From positions 60,307,212 to 60,371,211 of the forward strand of contig OZ034967.1 of assembly GCA_964030785.1 (NCBI GenBank): DNA of 64,000 bases, written 5' to 3'. Shown piece by piece: positions 1-11,932 of the stretch. This DNA is from Siderastrea siderea. Its lineage: Eukaryota > Cnidaria > Anthozoa > Scleractinia > Rhizangiidae. Within the stretch, counting starts at the first letter, position 1; the number at the start of each line of letters is the position of its first letter. The notes under the pieces were generated by a model that saw only the letters and a program-made list of their open reading frames with translations, was not told the DNA's origin and made no database searches. Position numbers and translations under genes: made by a program.

Positions 1-382
1 TCGAAATTGCTCCTATTTAGCTGAACATTGGCACACAGGCTGGTTTTCATGTGAGGAACGCCGTTGCACACTTATTTCTTGACCTGAGATTGAAAATTTG
101 AAGAATTAGCGTATTACTTTTGCGTGAAAAGTGTTGTTGAACTGAACTCGCTCAAGTGATGCGTGAAAGATTTCTTTTGTTCTCTGCCTGAACTAAAACA
201 AAAAAATTCAACCTACTGTAGAATCCGCGGTCCTGTTGTTTTCTTTGTGTCAGTTTTAAGCAAAAGTAATACGCTAATTCTTCAAATTTGAGATCTCAGG
301 TCAAGAAATAAGTGCGCAACGGCGTTCCTCACATAAAAACCAGCCTGTGTGCCAATGTTCAGCTAAATAGGAGCAATTTCGA
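1..382. mobile_element. Foldback (long inverted repeat) element
   Basis: Bases 1 to about 125 are repeated as the reverse complement at about 258 to 382, with only scattered mismatches, leaving a spacer of roughly 130 bases. This is a non-autonomous foldback or MITE structure. It has no coding capacity. The left arm starts at base 1 of the window, so the true left end and any target duplication are not visible. Confidence 0.85.
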
Positions 383-794
383 TTTTAACCTCAAATCGTC
401 ACTTACGCCCTTTTTCCACCAGGCCCTTCAATTGTAGATGGTAGTCTAAGTTTGAATATCATTGTATAAATTCGAAAGAAAGAAAAGTAAGTAGAAAGAG
501 AACTAGTAAGCAGTTTCAACTCATAATCCTCATTTAATATACCCAGCTCAAATAAAGGCCGGGACCTCAAAGAAACTATGTTACCCTGAATAAATGCCGG
601 GGCATGTATGTTAAACTTGGAAACCAGTGACGGCAAATTATACATACACATAGTTGGAAAGCTGAAAATACAATATTGTTAGCTTAAATTATAGCTTTTG
701 TTCTGCATGTGAGTTAGCATTACATGTACACCCTTCAAGGTCAGCTGCATTCTGACCACTGCCCCCCCCCCCTCAACCCGCACCCCCAATCCAG
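383..794. other. Non-coding stretch
   Basis: No gene or recognised repeat is seen here. Short open frames lack exon signals or protein motifs. A run of ten C residues lies near 763, followed by the start of segmental duplication A. Confidence 0.5.
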
Positions 795-837
795 AAGAAA
801 ATAAATGCAAAACACATTCTAGTTACTTGTAGTATAC

Positions 838-930
838 CTTGGTCATGATGACCTTGCTTGCTTCCACCCGCACCTCTGACTCTAGATGCAACTTCTCCAC
901 TACTGCTACTCGCCCCTTCATGCTCAGTAC
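838..930 (-). CDS. Candidate internal exon, Ser/Gly-rich (unrecognised gene)
   Basis: On the minus strand, 93 bases are bounded by an AG acceptor and a GTATAC donor and have an open frame rich in Ser, Gly and acidic residues (TEHEGASSSSGEVAS...). The same exon, with the same boundaries and open frame, is kept in copy 2 at 31,894 to 31,986. No domain is recognised. With only one short exon supported, the gene could be non-functional or part of an old transposon. Confidence 0.35.
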
Positions 931-1925
931 CTAAAAACAGTCAACACACAGCAGTTGGAGTTATCAAAAGCTATAAAGCTCTGAGCTAACACAGTGACTA
1001 AAAAAGTACATTTACTTACTGTTACTGGTAAATGTTTGTCAATGATAAGCTTACAGTTGACTAGTGTGAGTGCAAACAATGCAATGGCAATTCTGCTTAA
1101 CAATGTTTCTTTCATGTCAATATGCTTTCAAAACATGGACATGACATGCCACCATTTCCTCCTTTTGATATTTATTTGGACTGCTACAATTGATAGCAGA
1201 ATTACCTTGAGCACATCAAAATTTCAAAGCAAAATCACTTACGGGTAAAATTTTATCAACAAGAGTTTTCAGCAAATTTTAGGATTTCTATGCAGGGATC
1301 TATATTAGCTTTTTTTCAAACTCGTCAACCGGGAAAGTACATCAGAAAAGATACTTGCCCTGACAAAATTTTACTTGCCCGTTCAAAATTACGTAATAAT
1401 TAAAATTCAGTCAACAACTTAAAGTTAACAACGAGTAAGTGGAATTAAAAGCTTGCATTTTATTTTCACTGTTACTGCAGCAGCACCACAGCAAGGCTCC
1501 TGTCAAACAATTTCATTTTACAAATCCAACTACGGACTAATTCAACAACGGACAACAAATACAAAGAATTCAACAATGGACTTAAAAGATAGACCAGTAC
1601 TTTGCACAAATGTTCACTGTTAAACATTTGATTTGCGCATTTACCTTTCGATCAAACTTTCAATTTTGATGAAACTTTCATCCAGGTACTTAAGCCAAGC
1701 CACGATGGTAAAAATGCACGCTTTTGTTGCTCTTTTTCGTATTTTGAACTTTGCTCTGAAGATTCACTTTTTTTTTCTTCCGCAGCGGTGGCGACACTTT
1801 GTGAAAGTAACGCCACATTTTGCAAAACTCACGTGCGGCTAAAGAGCGAGAGTCTTTGTGTTTGAATATCGCTGCAGTACATCAGCATTCAAGAACAAAA
1901 GATTGAGCCCGCAGACATTTCACTT

Positions 1926-2291
1926 ATGAGAGTACCGCGTAACGTGTCGTACGGGCAACGAAACAAAGTGTACAATTCACTACAGTACAGAATCACTGAA
2001 TGGCTGGTGGACATTCAAAACACGGGTACATTGACTGGTGAGAAATTGAAGAAAAAATTTTGCTCCTTAAAACTTAATCGTCCGCCAGACGAGTTTGTAA
2101 TCTGTGATACTCGTCCGCAGGACTTTATAGTCGTCTCAGACAACCTGATGACTGCTAACATGAATCCCCGTCTATGGCTTTCAGATGCCATGACTTTACA
2201 TGCCCTCCAAACTGATGTAAATCTTAGCTATATACGGCTTACAGTGCTTACAGTACATTCCACAAAATTAGGTGTCCCACAGAGGTACTAA
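1926..2291 (+). CDS. Conserved open frame of unknown function (duplication A)
   Basis: This is an open frame of 121 codons. Copy 2 (about 32,975 to 33,307) encodes a similar peptide with a 12-base in-frame deletion (VSDNLMTANMN against VTTANMN), which suggests past coding constraint. Copy 2 also has an in-frame TGA where copy 1 has CGA, upstream of the shared core (SLQYRITEWLVDIQNTG), so copy 2 is broken. No splice sites or known domain were identified. It is probably an exon or fragment, and the start codon is uncertain. Confidence 0.3.
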   Translation: MRVPRNVSYGQRNKVYNSLQYRITEWLVDIQNTGTLTGEKLKKKFCSLKLNRPPDEFVICDTRPQDFIVVSDNLMTANMNPRLWLSDAMTLHALQTDVNLSYIRLTVLTVHSTKLGVPQRY

Positions 2292-2592
2292 ATTTGCTCA
2301 CTAGAGAAAAACTGATTTTGTTATACTGGGAAATGGCTTGCAGAGAAAAATTTGGTCAATTTTGACCAGAAAGTCTAAATGTAGGACTGACCGGCTGTTT
2401 GATGAACCTGTTATATTCAGAAAAGCATACACCATCCACTCATCAAACGGGCAAATTAATTGGCTCATGTGGTACACCCACTTTACAGATAATGGGTCTA
2501 AATATGGGTAAATGCCATAGCTGGCTGATAATTTTGACAGGGGCAAATAATTTGGCATTTTATTATAAAGTGGCCTGTAATATCATTCTTAC

Positions 2593-2686
2593 TGGGCTTT
2601 TTTGATTTCTTCGTTCTTGATTTGAAGGGTTTCTTTGCACTGTCTTTTAAGTCCTCCAAGAACGATTTTCCTTTGTCTTTTGACAT
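2593..2686 (-). CDS. Candidate first exon, Lys-rich (unrecognised gene)
   Basis: The minus strand reads ATG, then a charged Lys-rich peptide (MSKDKGKSFLEDLKDSAKK...), ending at a GTAAGA splice donor. The reading frame is kept in duplication copy 2, where a CAGGG-ended transposon has inserted inside it (33,648 to 34,526). Known function: none recognised. It may belong to the same gene as the minus-strand exon at 838 to 930, but this is inference from shared strand only. Confidence 0.35.
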
Positions 2687-3565
2687 TCTTCGTCACCACA
2701 GCTTACCCAAGCTACATGATTGTAAACAAGAAAGAAAATGTGAGTCAACTTTCTTCCACTTAATATCAATTATGGATATAAACTGCATTGTGCATTCTCA
2801 CCCCAGCTGGGGCAGGGATTTGGGAATCACGGCACAAAGGAATTTCTACAGGGTTGATGTTTTAAGTTGTTTCTGTCTATTTTCCTTGTTTGCAAAATTA
2901 TTTTTGAGGTTTGTGAAATAAATTTAAAGACTAACTGAAGAATAGGGATACTGATAAGGATCTTGAAGACTAAAATAATACACAGCAGTCCAACACTGAC
3001 AAAGAATTTTGACAAAAAGGCTTATCCAAACGTTTGGGAAGTGTTTTTGATATTTTTTTAGAAGTGTCAAGCAGATTCAGAAAAGTGTACTTCGGTTTGA
3101 TCTTGTACTTGACAGATTTTTTTTCAAGCTTGTGCATACTATAAAATCACTATGTTCATTCTATGGTTTGACTTGCTAGTTAGAACCTCTTATTTAAATT
3201 TGGACGGAACTTCTCATTCAAACCTCTTGGGAGTATTTGAAGTTTGTTTGCAATTACCAAGTTGTTCCAAAAACCAATTATGTTGTCTTTCCTCCAGTTA
3301 AGAACAAGTATTCCACAGATGTCCCCTCGTAGGGATAAAAATTCTCCTCTCACCCTGAAGTCCCGGCCACATGGAGGTCACCCGGGTTTTCCTTCCACAC
3401 TCAAGGTTGAATCATTTTGGTACCTTTGGACTTTACCTAGGATTACTTGGGACCCAAGGATGGACATAACTTCCTTTGGCCAATGTTCCAATAGATAGTA
3501 GTATATATTTTTGCACCTATTGATATTCCCCCTCCAACTCTGCTTTAGTATTAAAACAAACCAAT

Positions 3566-4635
3566 GTTACTGCTTCCCTTAATTATGCATTTATGTCTCA
3601 GTCAATTCCAAGCATGACCACCCCCCCTGGACATTTGTCCACCAATTGTCATTTTGTCAGGCTCCATGGTGGGGCATTTGTCATCAGAGGTCTGCCAGGG
3701 GTGGGGCATTTGTCAATTTTTTCAACCCTGGGGAATTTCACATAAGCAAATTTTCTTCTTAATTTATTTAATTTCAAGAAGAAAGCTCTGCATATTCTTA
3801 TCAAAAGAGAAGTTAGTCAGTTCAAAAAGTCATGTATTGTTACTTTACTAGCCCCCTCCCTCCGCATATTGTTTCAGTATTTTTCAGTTTCCCTCTGTCT
3901 TCAGGACACATTTGCGAGTGGTAACCTAGACAGGCAATTAAGTGATGGCCACTTTAGAGGACTTTTATGGCAAAAAAAAATGCTTTCATGAAAGACTGTC
4001 TAACTGAGAAAGAAAGGCCTGGAGAAGCTGTGTGAAGAATTAGAAGGTAACTATGAAATGCGCAGTTGTAAATGCTCATTTTTTTTATTGTTGCAGTTTC
4101 TTAAATTATAGTAAATATCACGGCAAAAGCTTGGCTGTAATTAAATTGCATAATATTATCAACAATATTAAAAGCCACTGTTTCCTAGGACTTTTACAGC
4201 AATACTCGACGTTAAGTAATATTAAAAGTATTGTTGTTAATGATATTGTCAAATTTTAGGCTTTCAGCTTGTTTAAGAGAAAATGCAACATTGTTCTTGT
4301 CCCATAGGTGGGGCATCTACACACTTTTCTAAGTCTCATCATTGGCTGACCCCACCATGGTGCAATTTTTCAATTATTGTCTGGAGAGAAAATGACAAAG
4401 AACTGACAAACTTGGAATATAATTGACTGTGCCATTAATCTAATTAAAACATCAGAGACGGCACAGCCGGGGGCTGTGGGAGGGGGGGTTAATTAGCTCC
4501 CCCACTTTTTACGAGGATGACATTTTATTTTGTTTTAGTATGAGGTACATATGAAGAAATAAAGAAGAAGAAAAAGAAAATGAAAAAAGTCCTGTTCACC
4601 ATTGATTATCCCCCGAGATGAGGGTGGATTACTCG
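3566..4635. other. Non-coding, with short repeats
   Basis: No gene is seen. At 3,650 to 3,740 and again at 4,300 to 4,350 there are variants of a 'GGTGGGGCATTTGTC' type repeat; related sequence lies near 9,600. These look like remnants of one or more MITEs, but I could not define ends. 4,557 to 4,590 is purine-rich (GAA-like). Confidence 0.4.
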
Positions 4636-4860
4636 TGGTGTGAGCCGGAGACTGGCACGCAGGGTAGCACAGGGCATGCATCTGTGCTTTAGTGGTATCA
4701 TTTTACAACATTTTTGCATCCATGAATAACTTGCTAGATCTGGTTCTAAATGTCATATTTAGCTCAAATAACTACTTTAAAGCATATTTTGACGAGAATT
4801 TACAAAGCTATATACAACCTTGGTCAAAACCTGTTTGAAACTTTTTGTGTTTATGTATTT
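4636..4860. repeat. Dispersed repeat, copy 1
   Basis: This segment reappears at 36,930 to 37,096 and continues at 38,246 to 38,290. In the second copy it is split by a 1.15-kb TIR element, so this copy is the empty-site version. The shared part includes a block around GGAGACTGGCACGC and ends near AACCTGTTTGAAAC. Confidence 0.7.
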
Positions 4861-4920
4861 TTAACATTTTCCCAGCGTGCACTTCCTTCCTTCCTTTACT
4901 CATTTCCCGCTTCCTTTTAA

Positions 4921-5632
4921 GGTCGATACACACGAAGGGTTTAGCTCCCGGAGCATGCTCCAGGGGCACACTCCTGGAGCAAAGCTCCTTCACGTGTATT
5001 AACGATTTCATGGGTATGATCGGTCCTCAGGAGCAGAATTTCCACCCCGCAAAATGCTCCATGATATTAAACCGGTTAAATATTCGGGAGCAAGACCTGC
5101 AGGGGGCAAATTGAGCAAACTTGAAAATGCTCCCTTGTGTGTACTGACACTTTTTTGTTGCGCGTGGATTAGACAGCAAATGTACAACATTAACCAATCA
5201 AATTAGCCAATTTGTTCATCCATAGTTCCTTTGGACTTTTGAACTCGTGCTCAAAATTCAAAATGGCGTCCGAAAGTGTTGGGCTTAAGATACAGCAAGT
5301 GGATGGTCGAAAAACGAGGAACCTGCTTGGAGTGTCACCAATTCACGACTTGTTATCGACTTGTACAGAGACAACCCAGTGTTATACGATAAAAATCATA
5401 AGGGCTTTGGAAATAAAGTGGTAACGAAGAAAGTGTTTGCACTAACTCAGGCTAAATTACCTCAAAAGTCCATCTCATTACGCATGTCAAAGTTTCTTTC
5501 GTTTGCTCCCTGGTGTGCACTATAATGTGAAGCAAGCTCCCGCAGTATGCATGCAGCACCCTTGTGTGTACTGGTCGTGCAAATTGACCCTGGAGCATGC
5601 TCCGGGTGCAAAACCCTCGTGTGTATCCGCCT
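4921..5632. mobile_element. TTAA-flanked MITE
   Basis: Inverted ends of about 45 bases (cores GATACACACGA and CCCGGAGCATGCTCC) sit directly inside TTAA at 4,917 and 5,633. TTAA target duplications are typical of the Kolobok and piggyBac superfamilies. The termini do not begin with the CCC expected for piggyBac, so a Kolobok-like origin is preferred. Internal copies of the GGAGCATGCTCC palindrome recur in the body. There is no transposase. Confidence 0.75.
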
Positions 5633-5636
5633 TTAA

Positions 5637-6202
5637 GTTTCTCCCTTTGTTACACAACTCTAGCTGCCACGAAAGCCAATAAAAAGCGCCGAAAACGAAC
5701 TTATGACAGTCTCATGAAAGTCTCGTGACTAACCATTGAACTTTGTCTCGCATATCATCACTTGTTTGTACGTGACAAAACACCACTTGTTTACACAAAA
5801 CAGTAACCTGATCTCACCCGCAATCAACATAACAATGTTCTTTACACTCTAAACATTATCACATGACTGCCTGGCCGTGCGATAAAATCCCCCCCCCCCC
5901 CCCCCGCGGAGCTGTTAAAGCAAAATTTGTCCTTGACTTGATCACAATCCACGTGATAAAATTCACATTGTTTACCACACAGGCAAACCACTCCATTATT
6001 CTCTAATTCGTTCACTTAAAATTCCAACGATTCTTTCACTCATTAATATATTACCACCTCTCTACATAACAAAACATCCCTTAATATTATTTTCACCCAA
6101 TTTTGCCTCTTACTTTTACATCAAAACGCTCATCAAAACAAAATTTATTCGCTGAACACAACCGCTGATTTTTGTGTGGCTTCAGCGAAGCTGAGACCAC
6201 TA
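5637..6202. other. Non-coding stretch with a C-tract
   Basis: No gene is recognised. A homopolymer of 18 C residues starts near 5,889 and could be prone to sequencing or assembly error. The rest is AT-rich unique-looking sequence. Confidence 0.5.
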
Positions 6203-6771
6203 CCGCGTGGCACCAATATTTTTGTGGGAGTTTAATTTTGCGAATGGCGATTTTTTGTGTGTTTCAGAGGACTAATTTTTGCGATTGGGGAAACTGTTTA
6301 TTCTTCTTTGAAAATAATTTTTGCGATTTTCCGGAAGCCGCCTTTTATTTGGAATTATAACATTCTCGTTTTTTGAGTAGATAAACAATCGAATGCAGTT
6401 GAACAACATGCAGATGTATAACACGTAAAATCAGTTAATCAATGGAGTACCTTCAGATGATCCTTTTCTTTAAAGCTTTTGACGGCTTAATACTTGTAAT
6501 GTATGTAATGTACCGACCGCAATTTCATCGTTTTATTTCTGAATGTCTTGCTCCTAATTTCGTTTTATTTTTGAACGAAAGAGACGGTTTAAGTAAATGG
6601 CCACCAACATAATATTACATCACATGTAAAAGGCGATGTTTGTATACAAATTTCGACAATGGAGTAAATGTTTGCGGGAATTATTTTTTTCGCGGGAACT
6701 TTTTTTGCGTATCGTGAAAAAACCGCGAAAATCCTAAAAATTTGAATCCAGAAAAAATTAGTGCCACACGG
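6203..6771. mobile_element. MITE with CCGYGTGGCAC ends
   Basis: The ends CCGCGTGGCACCAAT and its near-reverse complement ATTAGTGCCACACGG bound 569 bases. The left flank is TA, the right flank TG, so a TA target duplication would need one substitution. The interior is rich in 'TTTTTGCGA' motifs on both sides of the centre. It is non-coding. Confidence 0.6.
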
Positions 6772-6902
6772 TGTGTCAGGCTGTCAGCACGTGCGATGTT
6801 TCTGGCTTTTTTGACAGTTTGCTACGTGACTAGTCATGCAAGACTTACACAAGTCACACAATGGCATGATCTTTCCTAACAAGGCACGCTTATTACGCGA
6901 TT

Positions 6903-8329
6903 GGGTGATTCCAGAAAATATCCATCCCCGACCACGGGCGGCATCTTCATCTAGACCCCCCCTTGCCTTAGGAAATTCCAAAATGCTCAACCCCCCCTTG
7001 CCCTCGGAATTCCAAACCGTTCTTCCCCCCATGCCTTTGGAATTCCGTAATCATTCAAACCCCCCTTAGGAACTGCCGCTTTTTTCTTCCAACTGATTGA
7101 AAAGTCCTCTCTATATTCCAAACACCTTTATTAAACGGAAATTAATCCTTTTGCTCCCTCCGAAAGAAAAAAACTTACATTCAGCACAGCAAACAATCAA
7201 CGTTGCGTGATGACAAACAGCGGCCGACTGAGTGATATTTTACATTGCAACCTTCCACGGCAAAACGTACACTACCGATAATCTGTTAAACATTAGAAAA
7301 CTCAAACGGCTTTGAAGTCATTCCAACGCTTGGTCCAATGTTTAAACGTGTCTCTATAATTTTTGGTGTCGAGGGTTGCCGTGAATAATTTGCGTGCCGA
7401 ATGCAACGTAAAATCTTAACAACAAAGCTAAAATTTTCAGAATTGAAATTGGAAATTCATATTGCATTTGCCAGACTCAAACCTTCCGTCAAAAGCGAAA
7501 CTGTTGAATGCAACCTATTCTAAAAATCGAAGGTTATGATGTTAGGAAAAGAACTAGAGTTAAATAGCAAGCTTTTTTCCTGCAATTATATTATTTTTAG
7601 TTCACAGTGTTTGCAATTTGCATACTGTACTGCGGTCTCAAATAAATTGCGCGCGAACAAATCAAACTTTTTCCCCGCACTTTATCCTTTGATTAAAATT
7701 AATCTAGTAAATGAAATTCACATTGAAATTCAAAGTCAAGGGCAACTTTAAAAGAATCTGTACAAAATAGTGAATGTAGTCTGATCAAAAGCGCATCAAA
7801 TTTGCATAACGTGTGAAATCTGACCTTTTCAATGAACGTCGCATGGTATGTAACGCAACAATTTCACATGTGTCTCGATGATATCTGCTTTAATATACGG
7901 GCTGAAAACCCTTTGCTGGGATCCACAGTATTGTATTCGAGCAAAACAATCAAAGAAAAGCCTACGATCGCTTTTGTGACCGATCTACTGGCAAGTGAAC
8001 AGCTTTCAGCCATCATGTTAACATAAACATTTTATTGACCGTGACCAGTGAAATGTGTCTCCGGCATGTTGATTGAGTTGAACGTGTCTCGTGTTTACGA
8101 GTGAATCATCCTCTTTAGATAAGTCGTTTTTGATGCGTTTTTCTTGAAGAGACTTAACTAAACCAAACTGGAAGTTACTCTCCTGAAAATCCCCCCCATG
8201 CCTTCGGACTTCCAGTCCAATGAACCCCCCCATGTCCTCGGAATTCCAGTCGACGTAACCCCCCCCCTCCCCTTCGTAATTCCGAGATGCCGCCCGTGGT
8301 ACGGGTATGGATATTTTCTGGAACCACCC
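6903..8329. mobile_element. TIR element, GGTTCCAGAAAATATCC family, copy 1
   Basis: Inverted ends of about 40 bases (GGGTGRTTCCAGAAAATATC...) are flanked by ATT on both sides, a 3-base target duplication. Inside each end are several direct repeats of a C-rich run followed by GGAATTCC (6,955 to 7,050 and 8,190 to 8,285), which look like subterminal protein-binding repeats. No transposase was found in the 1.4-kb body. The superfamily is not assigned; a second member is at 37,097 to 38,245. Confidence 0.8.
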
Positions 8330-10140
8330 ATTTTAGCCGTGTATTCCAAATGTAAGTCCCTGTTAAATAATGTGGAAAACAAAACAGAGCTTATTTATAT
8401 ATTTGTCTGAATACGGGAGTTGCCACGTTCGTCAAGCATGATGTCACGCAAGAAGACGTACGTGACTTTCAAGATCGGCTATTCCCTTCTGGTTCAAACA
8501 TTACAGATTGAATTAATTTTTGTGACAAGTTACGCTTCCTACTAGATCCAAAATATTTGTCCCTGGAAAAATAATCTTTAAATAGAAAGCCACAAAAATT
8601 AAGTTTCAATCCATTGAGCTTCCAAGAAACATCTGAGAATGAGCTTCAGAAAGGACTGTTTTGTATTATTTTGTTTGTCCCATATTCACAGTGTTGTCAG
8701 ATATTCTACAGATTTCATCTCACTTTCTTCTTGTTTTGTCGTAATTTGAAGCCACACTTGTACACATTAGCGTACCATCTATTGATCAATGACGTATACG
8801 AATTCGAAACCACTAACACAAACTCAAACATCTTTGATCACCCTCAAATCTGTAAAAAGCCCTGGGAACGAGGTTGCACAATATCGGACACAGTTCCACT
8901 TATAAGGTAAACTCTGTCTAAAAACCAGTACACACACGATAACTATTCAAATGCTCAATGCTACTCAAATAAACAACATCACAATAGCGTACCTTGGTAC
9001 ACGCACGTTCATTCAACAACCATTTCCGTACCTCTCATTGACAGCTACAAAATAGCTCACGCACATTATGTGTGCCTATATTTTTAATAACTCAGGGGGA
9101 ATTCATTCAACTTCAAAAAGCTTTTTCCAATCTATCTATGTCACTGAAACCTTAAATCTTGTGGCAGTATGTCACAGAAAAGGCAAATCAAAAAATGAAG
9201 TGAGTGAAGAGTGAAGTTCTGTTTGTGTCTGTGTCACAATTTTGTTTTTTCCAGAATGTCTGAGAGACTAGATGTCAAATATGTCAAATTTAGACGTAAA
9301 TACTATAATAACAATGTTGTCTTTACTTGCAAAATTTTGTGCACCTTGTTTGACACGTTTTTAGTGGCAGAAACCCCATATATTATATATACATGTATAT
9401 AATGCTGTACTCCCAAAAAAACCCCGTGTTTACATTGCAGTGTTGAAATTAACTAGTTACACTTTGAAATTAACTAGTTAAACTTTATTTTGAGGTTGTT
9501 AATGACTTCCCGAGTACTGTGTTTTCTTCTCGGAGGATGCTCAGAGGAAAATATTAAAACTTTTGGAGACCTTCCCTGCTTGTAGTTGGAACATGGCATT
9601 GCCCCGTTTAGCCCCAGGGGTGGGGATATTTGTTACAAGATTTTAGCCCTAACCCAGGGGCTTCAACAAGCATTTGTTAGGGCAATCTTTGCAAATGCCC
9701 GGGATGGCCACTGATACCTGCATAATCACCACACATAAGGTTACCCTACCTCCTTATAAGCATAAGGCAGTTGTTTTTTCTGAAGTATGAGTTCATGGAT
9801 CCTCAAAGTTAAAACACTTTGAGTTCCGCAGTTCAAATATATGAATTTCATATATTCATAACTTCAACTTTGAGTTCTCTCGAAATCGTCAAGATGTCTG
9901 GAGTTAAATTCCGAAGAATCAAATGACGAGTCACAGTCGAAAGAGATGACTGGTAAGTCTTGCAAGAACCAAAAAAATTCTACTAATTCGTAGTCACTGA
10001 GTTGGTTTTTGACTTACTTTTTAAAAACGCTTGCAAGCCTTGCCCCCAAGTAAACAAACGATGTGTTAAACCTTACAAGTTACTTTCTGCTTTTTGAGCA
10101 TCACAGTCATAATTATGCGACTTCCGGTATCTTGGCGATT
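8330..10140. other. Non-coding stretch with minor repeats
   Basis: No gene is supported. Points of note are a tandem duplication of a 22-base unit (TGAAATTAACTAGTTA core) at 9,434 to 9,485, a fragment of the CAGGGGTGGGG repeat near 9,600 to 9,710, and at 9,823 to 9,880 a fragment of the tRNA-associated repeat present at 44,250 to 44,530 (shared core CAAATATATGAATTTC). Confidence 0.4.
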
Positions 10141-10159
10141 TTGGTTTCTTGTTAGGCTT

Positions 10160-10635
10160 GGATAAATTCTGCTCGGAAAATGGCTTATTCTGCCTGCCGG
10201 CAGTGCTTGTAAAAATCGCTTATTCTCCTTGAAATTCCGCTTGGAGACCCTTATTCTGCTCGAATTCTGCTCGGTACCTTCTTTTCACAAATAAGGAAGG
10301 AGCCTGGGCCTAACCCCTAAATACTAATTTATGCAGAGCAAAATTGTAATTCATCTCACTTTATATATATCACTAATGTTACATGAAAAATTGAATATTT
10401 TATCAGCATCTTATAAAAAAGAAGATCAAACAAATGCATAAAGACTGTGTAATTATTTTTGTATTTTTGTATTTATTTAGTTTTCATTTTTTATTACAAC
10501 TATTATGCGTATCATTAGTGTCACTAATTTTCTGTTATTCTGCTCAAATTCTGCTTGAAAATGCCTTATTCTGCCAGCATAATGCTCGCCTCAAAAATCG
10601 CTTATTCTGCTCGAAATTCTGCCGGCAGAATTAAT
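10160..10635. repeat. Direct repeats of a TTATTCTGCTCGAA unit
   Basis: Two blocks (10,168 to 10,275 and 10,532 to 10,630) repeat the motif CTTATTCTGCTCGAAATTC in the same orientation with variations, ending in the palindrome TTCTGCCGGCAGAA. This resembles subterminal arrays of a MITE, but matching inverted ends were not found. Confidence 0.45.
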
Positions 10636-11029
10636 TCACTTCACTACCTTTTGTTTTTTTATATTTTCATAATTATTCCTTTTATATCAGAATTAATCCA
10701 TTTCAAACCGGAAACGCTTCGGAGCGCGGAGAGGCGGCTGTATTCGCAGGCTATTCCTTTGGCTGTTCGATCAACTTTTGGCCACTTCGATCTTTTGTTG
10801 ATATATTTCGCTCCATCTACAATCATTTTAAGTTATTATGCGTACTTCAATGCGTTGAAAATAAATTCAATACGTTTTTAAGACGAAATCCGCTAGGACA
10901 TCGAGCAATATTTATGATCAGCGGACAAAAATCCCATTATGCCTTGCGAGCTCACTTGTAGCGTTCTCAGTTTTGGAATAGCCTGGCTGCCATCACGAGT
11001 TCGATCACGGTTTGTCACAACTCCCTATT

Positions 11030-11589
11030 ATGTCTTCTGCTTCAAGTCTGTCACCGGATTCAACGGGAAAGCGAAGATTCCTAAACGTGAGTGGAGTTTT
11101 TGTTTATATATCATCTCATCTCAGTCTGAATTTCGCCACTTTGCTTCCCGCGTTGCCTCAAACCTTGTGTTCGATTTTCGACCTGTGTGTTCACTTCAAA
11201 TATTTCCAAGTACTGAAACTCACCTAAAATTCCACTTGCAGAAACAACATCTCCTGAAACTGTATGGCAAAATTTCTGTTACAAACCAGAAACTTCGGGC
11301 AGTCCACGCATTTGGCAGCGGGATGGACGTTGTTCAAATCGCGAGTTACCTTGGCGTTAAAACACCGACTGTTGAAGTTTATTTAATTGACACCATGTGT
11401 GCAGGAAAGGCGGTCGATCACGTAAGGCTGGGGGATTTACTTGCGGTTAATGAGGATCATTTTGTGCTGATACAAGAGGAGCTACTTCAAAAAACTCGCC
11501 TTAATGAAGTGAAGCAATCTTGCCCTAGCTTCTCGTACAACCAGATTCGCTTTGTTTTGGCGTGTCTTATCCGCGCACTTCAAGTCTGA
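11030..11589 (+). CDS. Small RecQ-C-terminal-like helix-turn-helix protein (two exons)
   Basis: Exon 1 (11,030 to 11,086) starts at ATG and encodes 19 residues, MSSASSLSPDSTGKRRFLN. It ends at a GTGAGT donor. A 155-base intron ends in TTGCAG, and exon 2 (11,242 to 11,589) continues in phase 0 to a stop, giving a protein of about 134 residues. Exon 2 has the pattern of the helix-turn-helix domain at the C-terminus of RecQ and WRN helicases (HTH_40): a short helix, SGMDVVQIASYLGVKTPTV as the HTH, then VDHVRLGDLL and a final LNEVKQSCPSFSYNQIRFVL segment. No helicase motifs precede it here. A DNA-binding accessory role for the host transposon is inference. The transposase-like gene follows 0.34 kb downstream on the same strand. 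Confidence 0.6.
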
Positions 11590-11784
11590 TTTTGCGACTG
11601 TCTTGTACTTGTTAGAATCTGTTTTCTTGGTTGCTATCAGAACATTTTTTTCTCTCTTTATTGTGAAAGAAACAGCTGTATTTTACTCCTAGCTTTGTGT
11701 TTGAAGGAAACTTTATTTCAATCCTATTTCTGTGCGTTGTTTGATACTTATTTAGTTAGGCGGGAAAATCTGGTTGGTCACTCG

Positions 11785-11812
11785 CAGCCGCGCCATTATG
11801 GCGCGAAAATGC
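11785..11812. promoter_or_regulatory. Palindrome GCGCCATTATGGCGC in the intergenic promoter region
   Basis: The 340 bases between the helix-turn-helix gene and the transposase-like gene contain a hyphenated palindrome (GCGCCA-TTA-TGGCGC) in an otherwise AT-rich region, about 130 bases before the second ATG. A perfect 6-base dyad with a short centre suits a dimeric DNA-binding protein, and a transposon-encoded protein is one candidate. Nothing else supports the role. Confidence 0.25.
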
Positions 11813-11932
11813 GGTTATCCTCGACACCGTGAGCATAGTCCCTTTAACAGTACAGTCCCTTAACAACGAAAAACGTAAACAAACGCAATTCTTTGAATAA
11901 GTTCTCAAGTGCGAAATATATATTTTTGGAAA

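Larger units (their letters stand above)
795..3565. repeat. Segmental duplication A, copy 1
   Basis: This stretch aligns in the same orientation with about 31,855 to 35,370 over its whole length, with base changes and small indels throughout. Copy 2 carries an 879-base transposon absent here, so copy 1 shows the uninterrupted state. It contains three exon-like pieces annotated separately. I do not recognise the parent gene; a very old transposon is an alternative. Confidence 0.85.

Noticed and set aside
1633..1842. Plus-strand frame present in both copies of duplication A (also 32,694 to 32,891)
   Set aside because: Similarity is fully explained by the duplication; the frames differ by indels at the start and have no splice or motif support.
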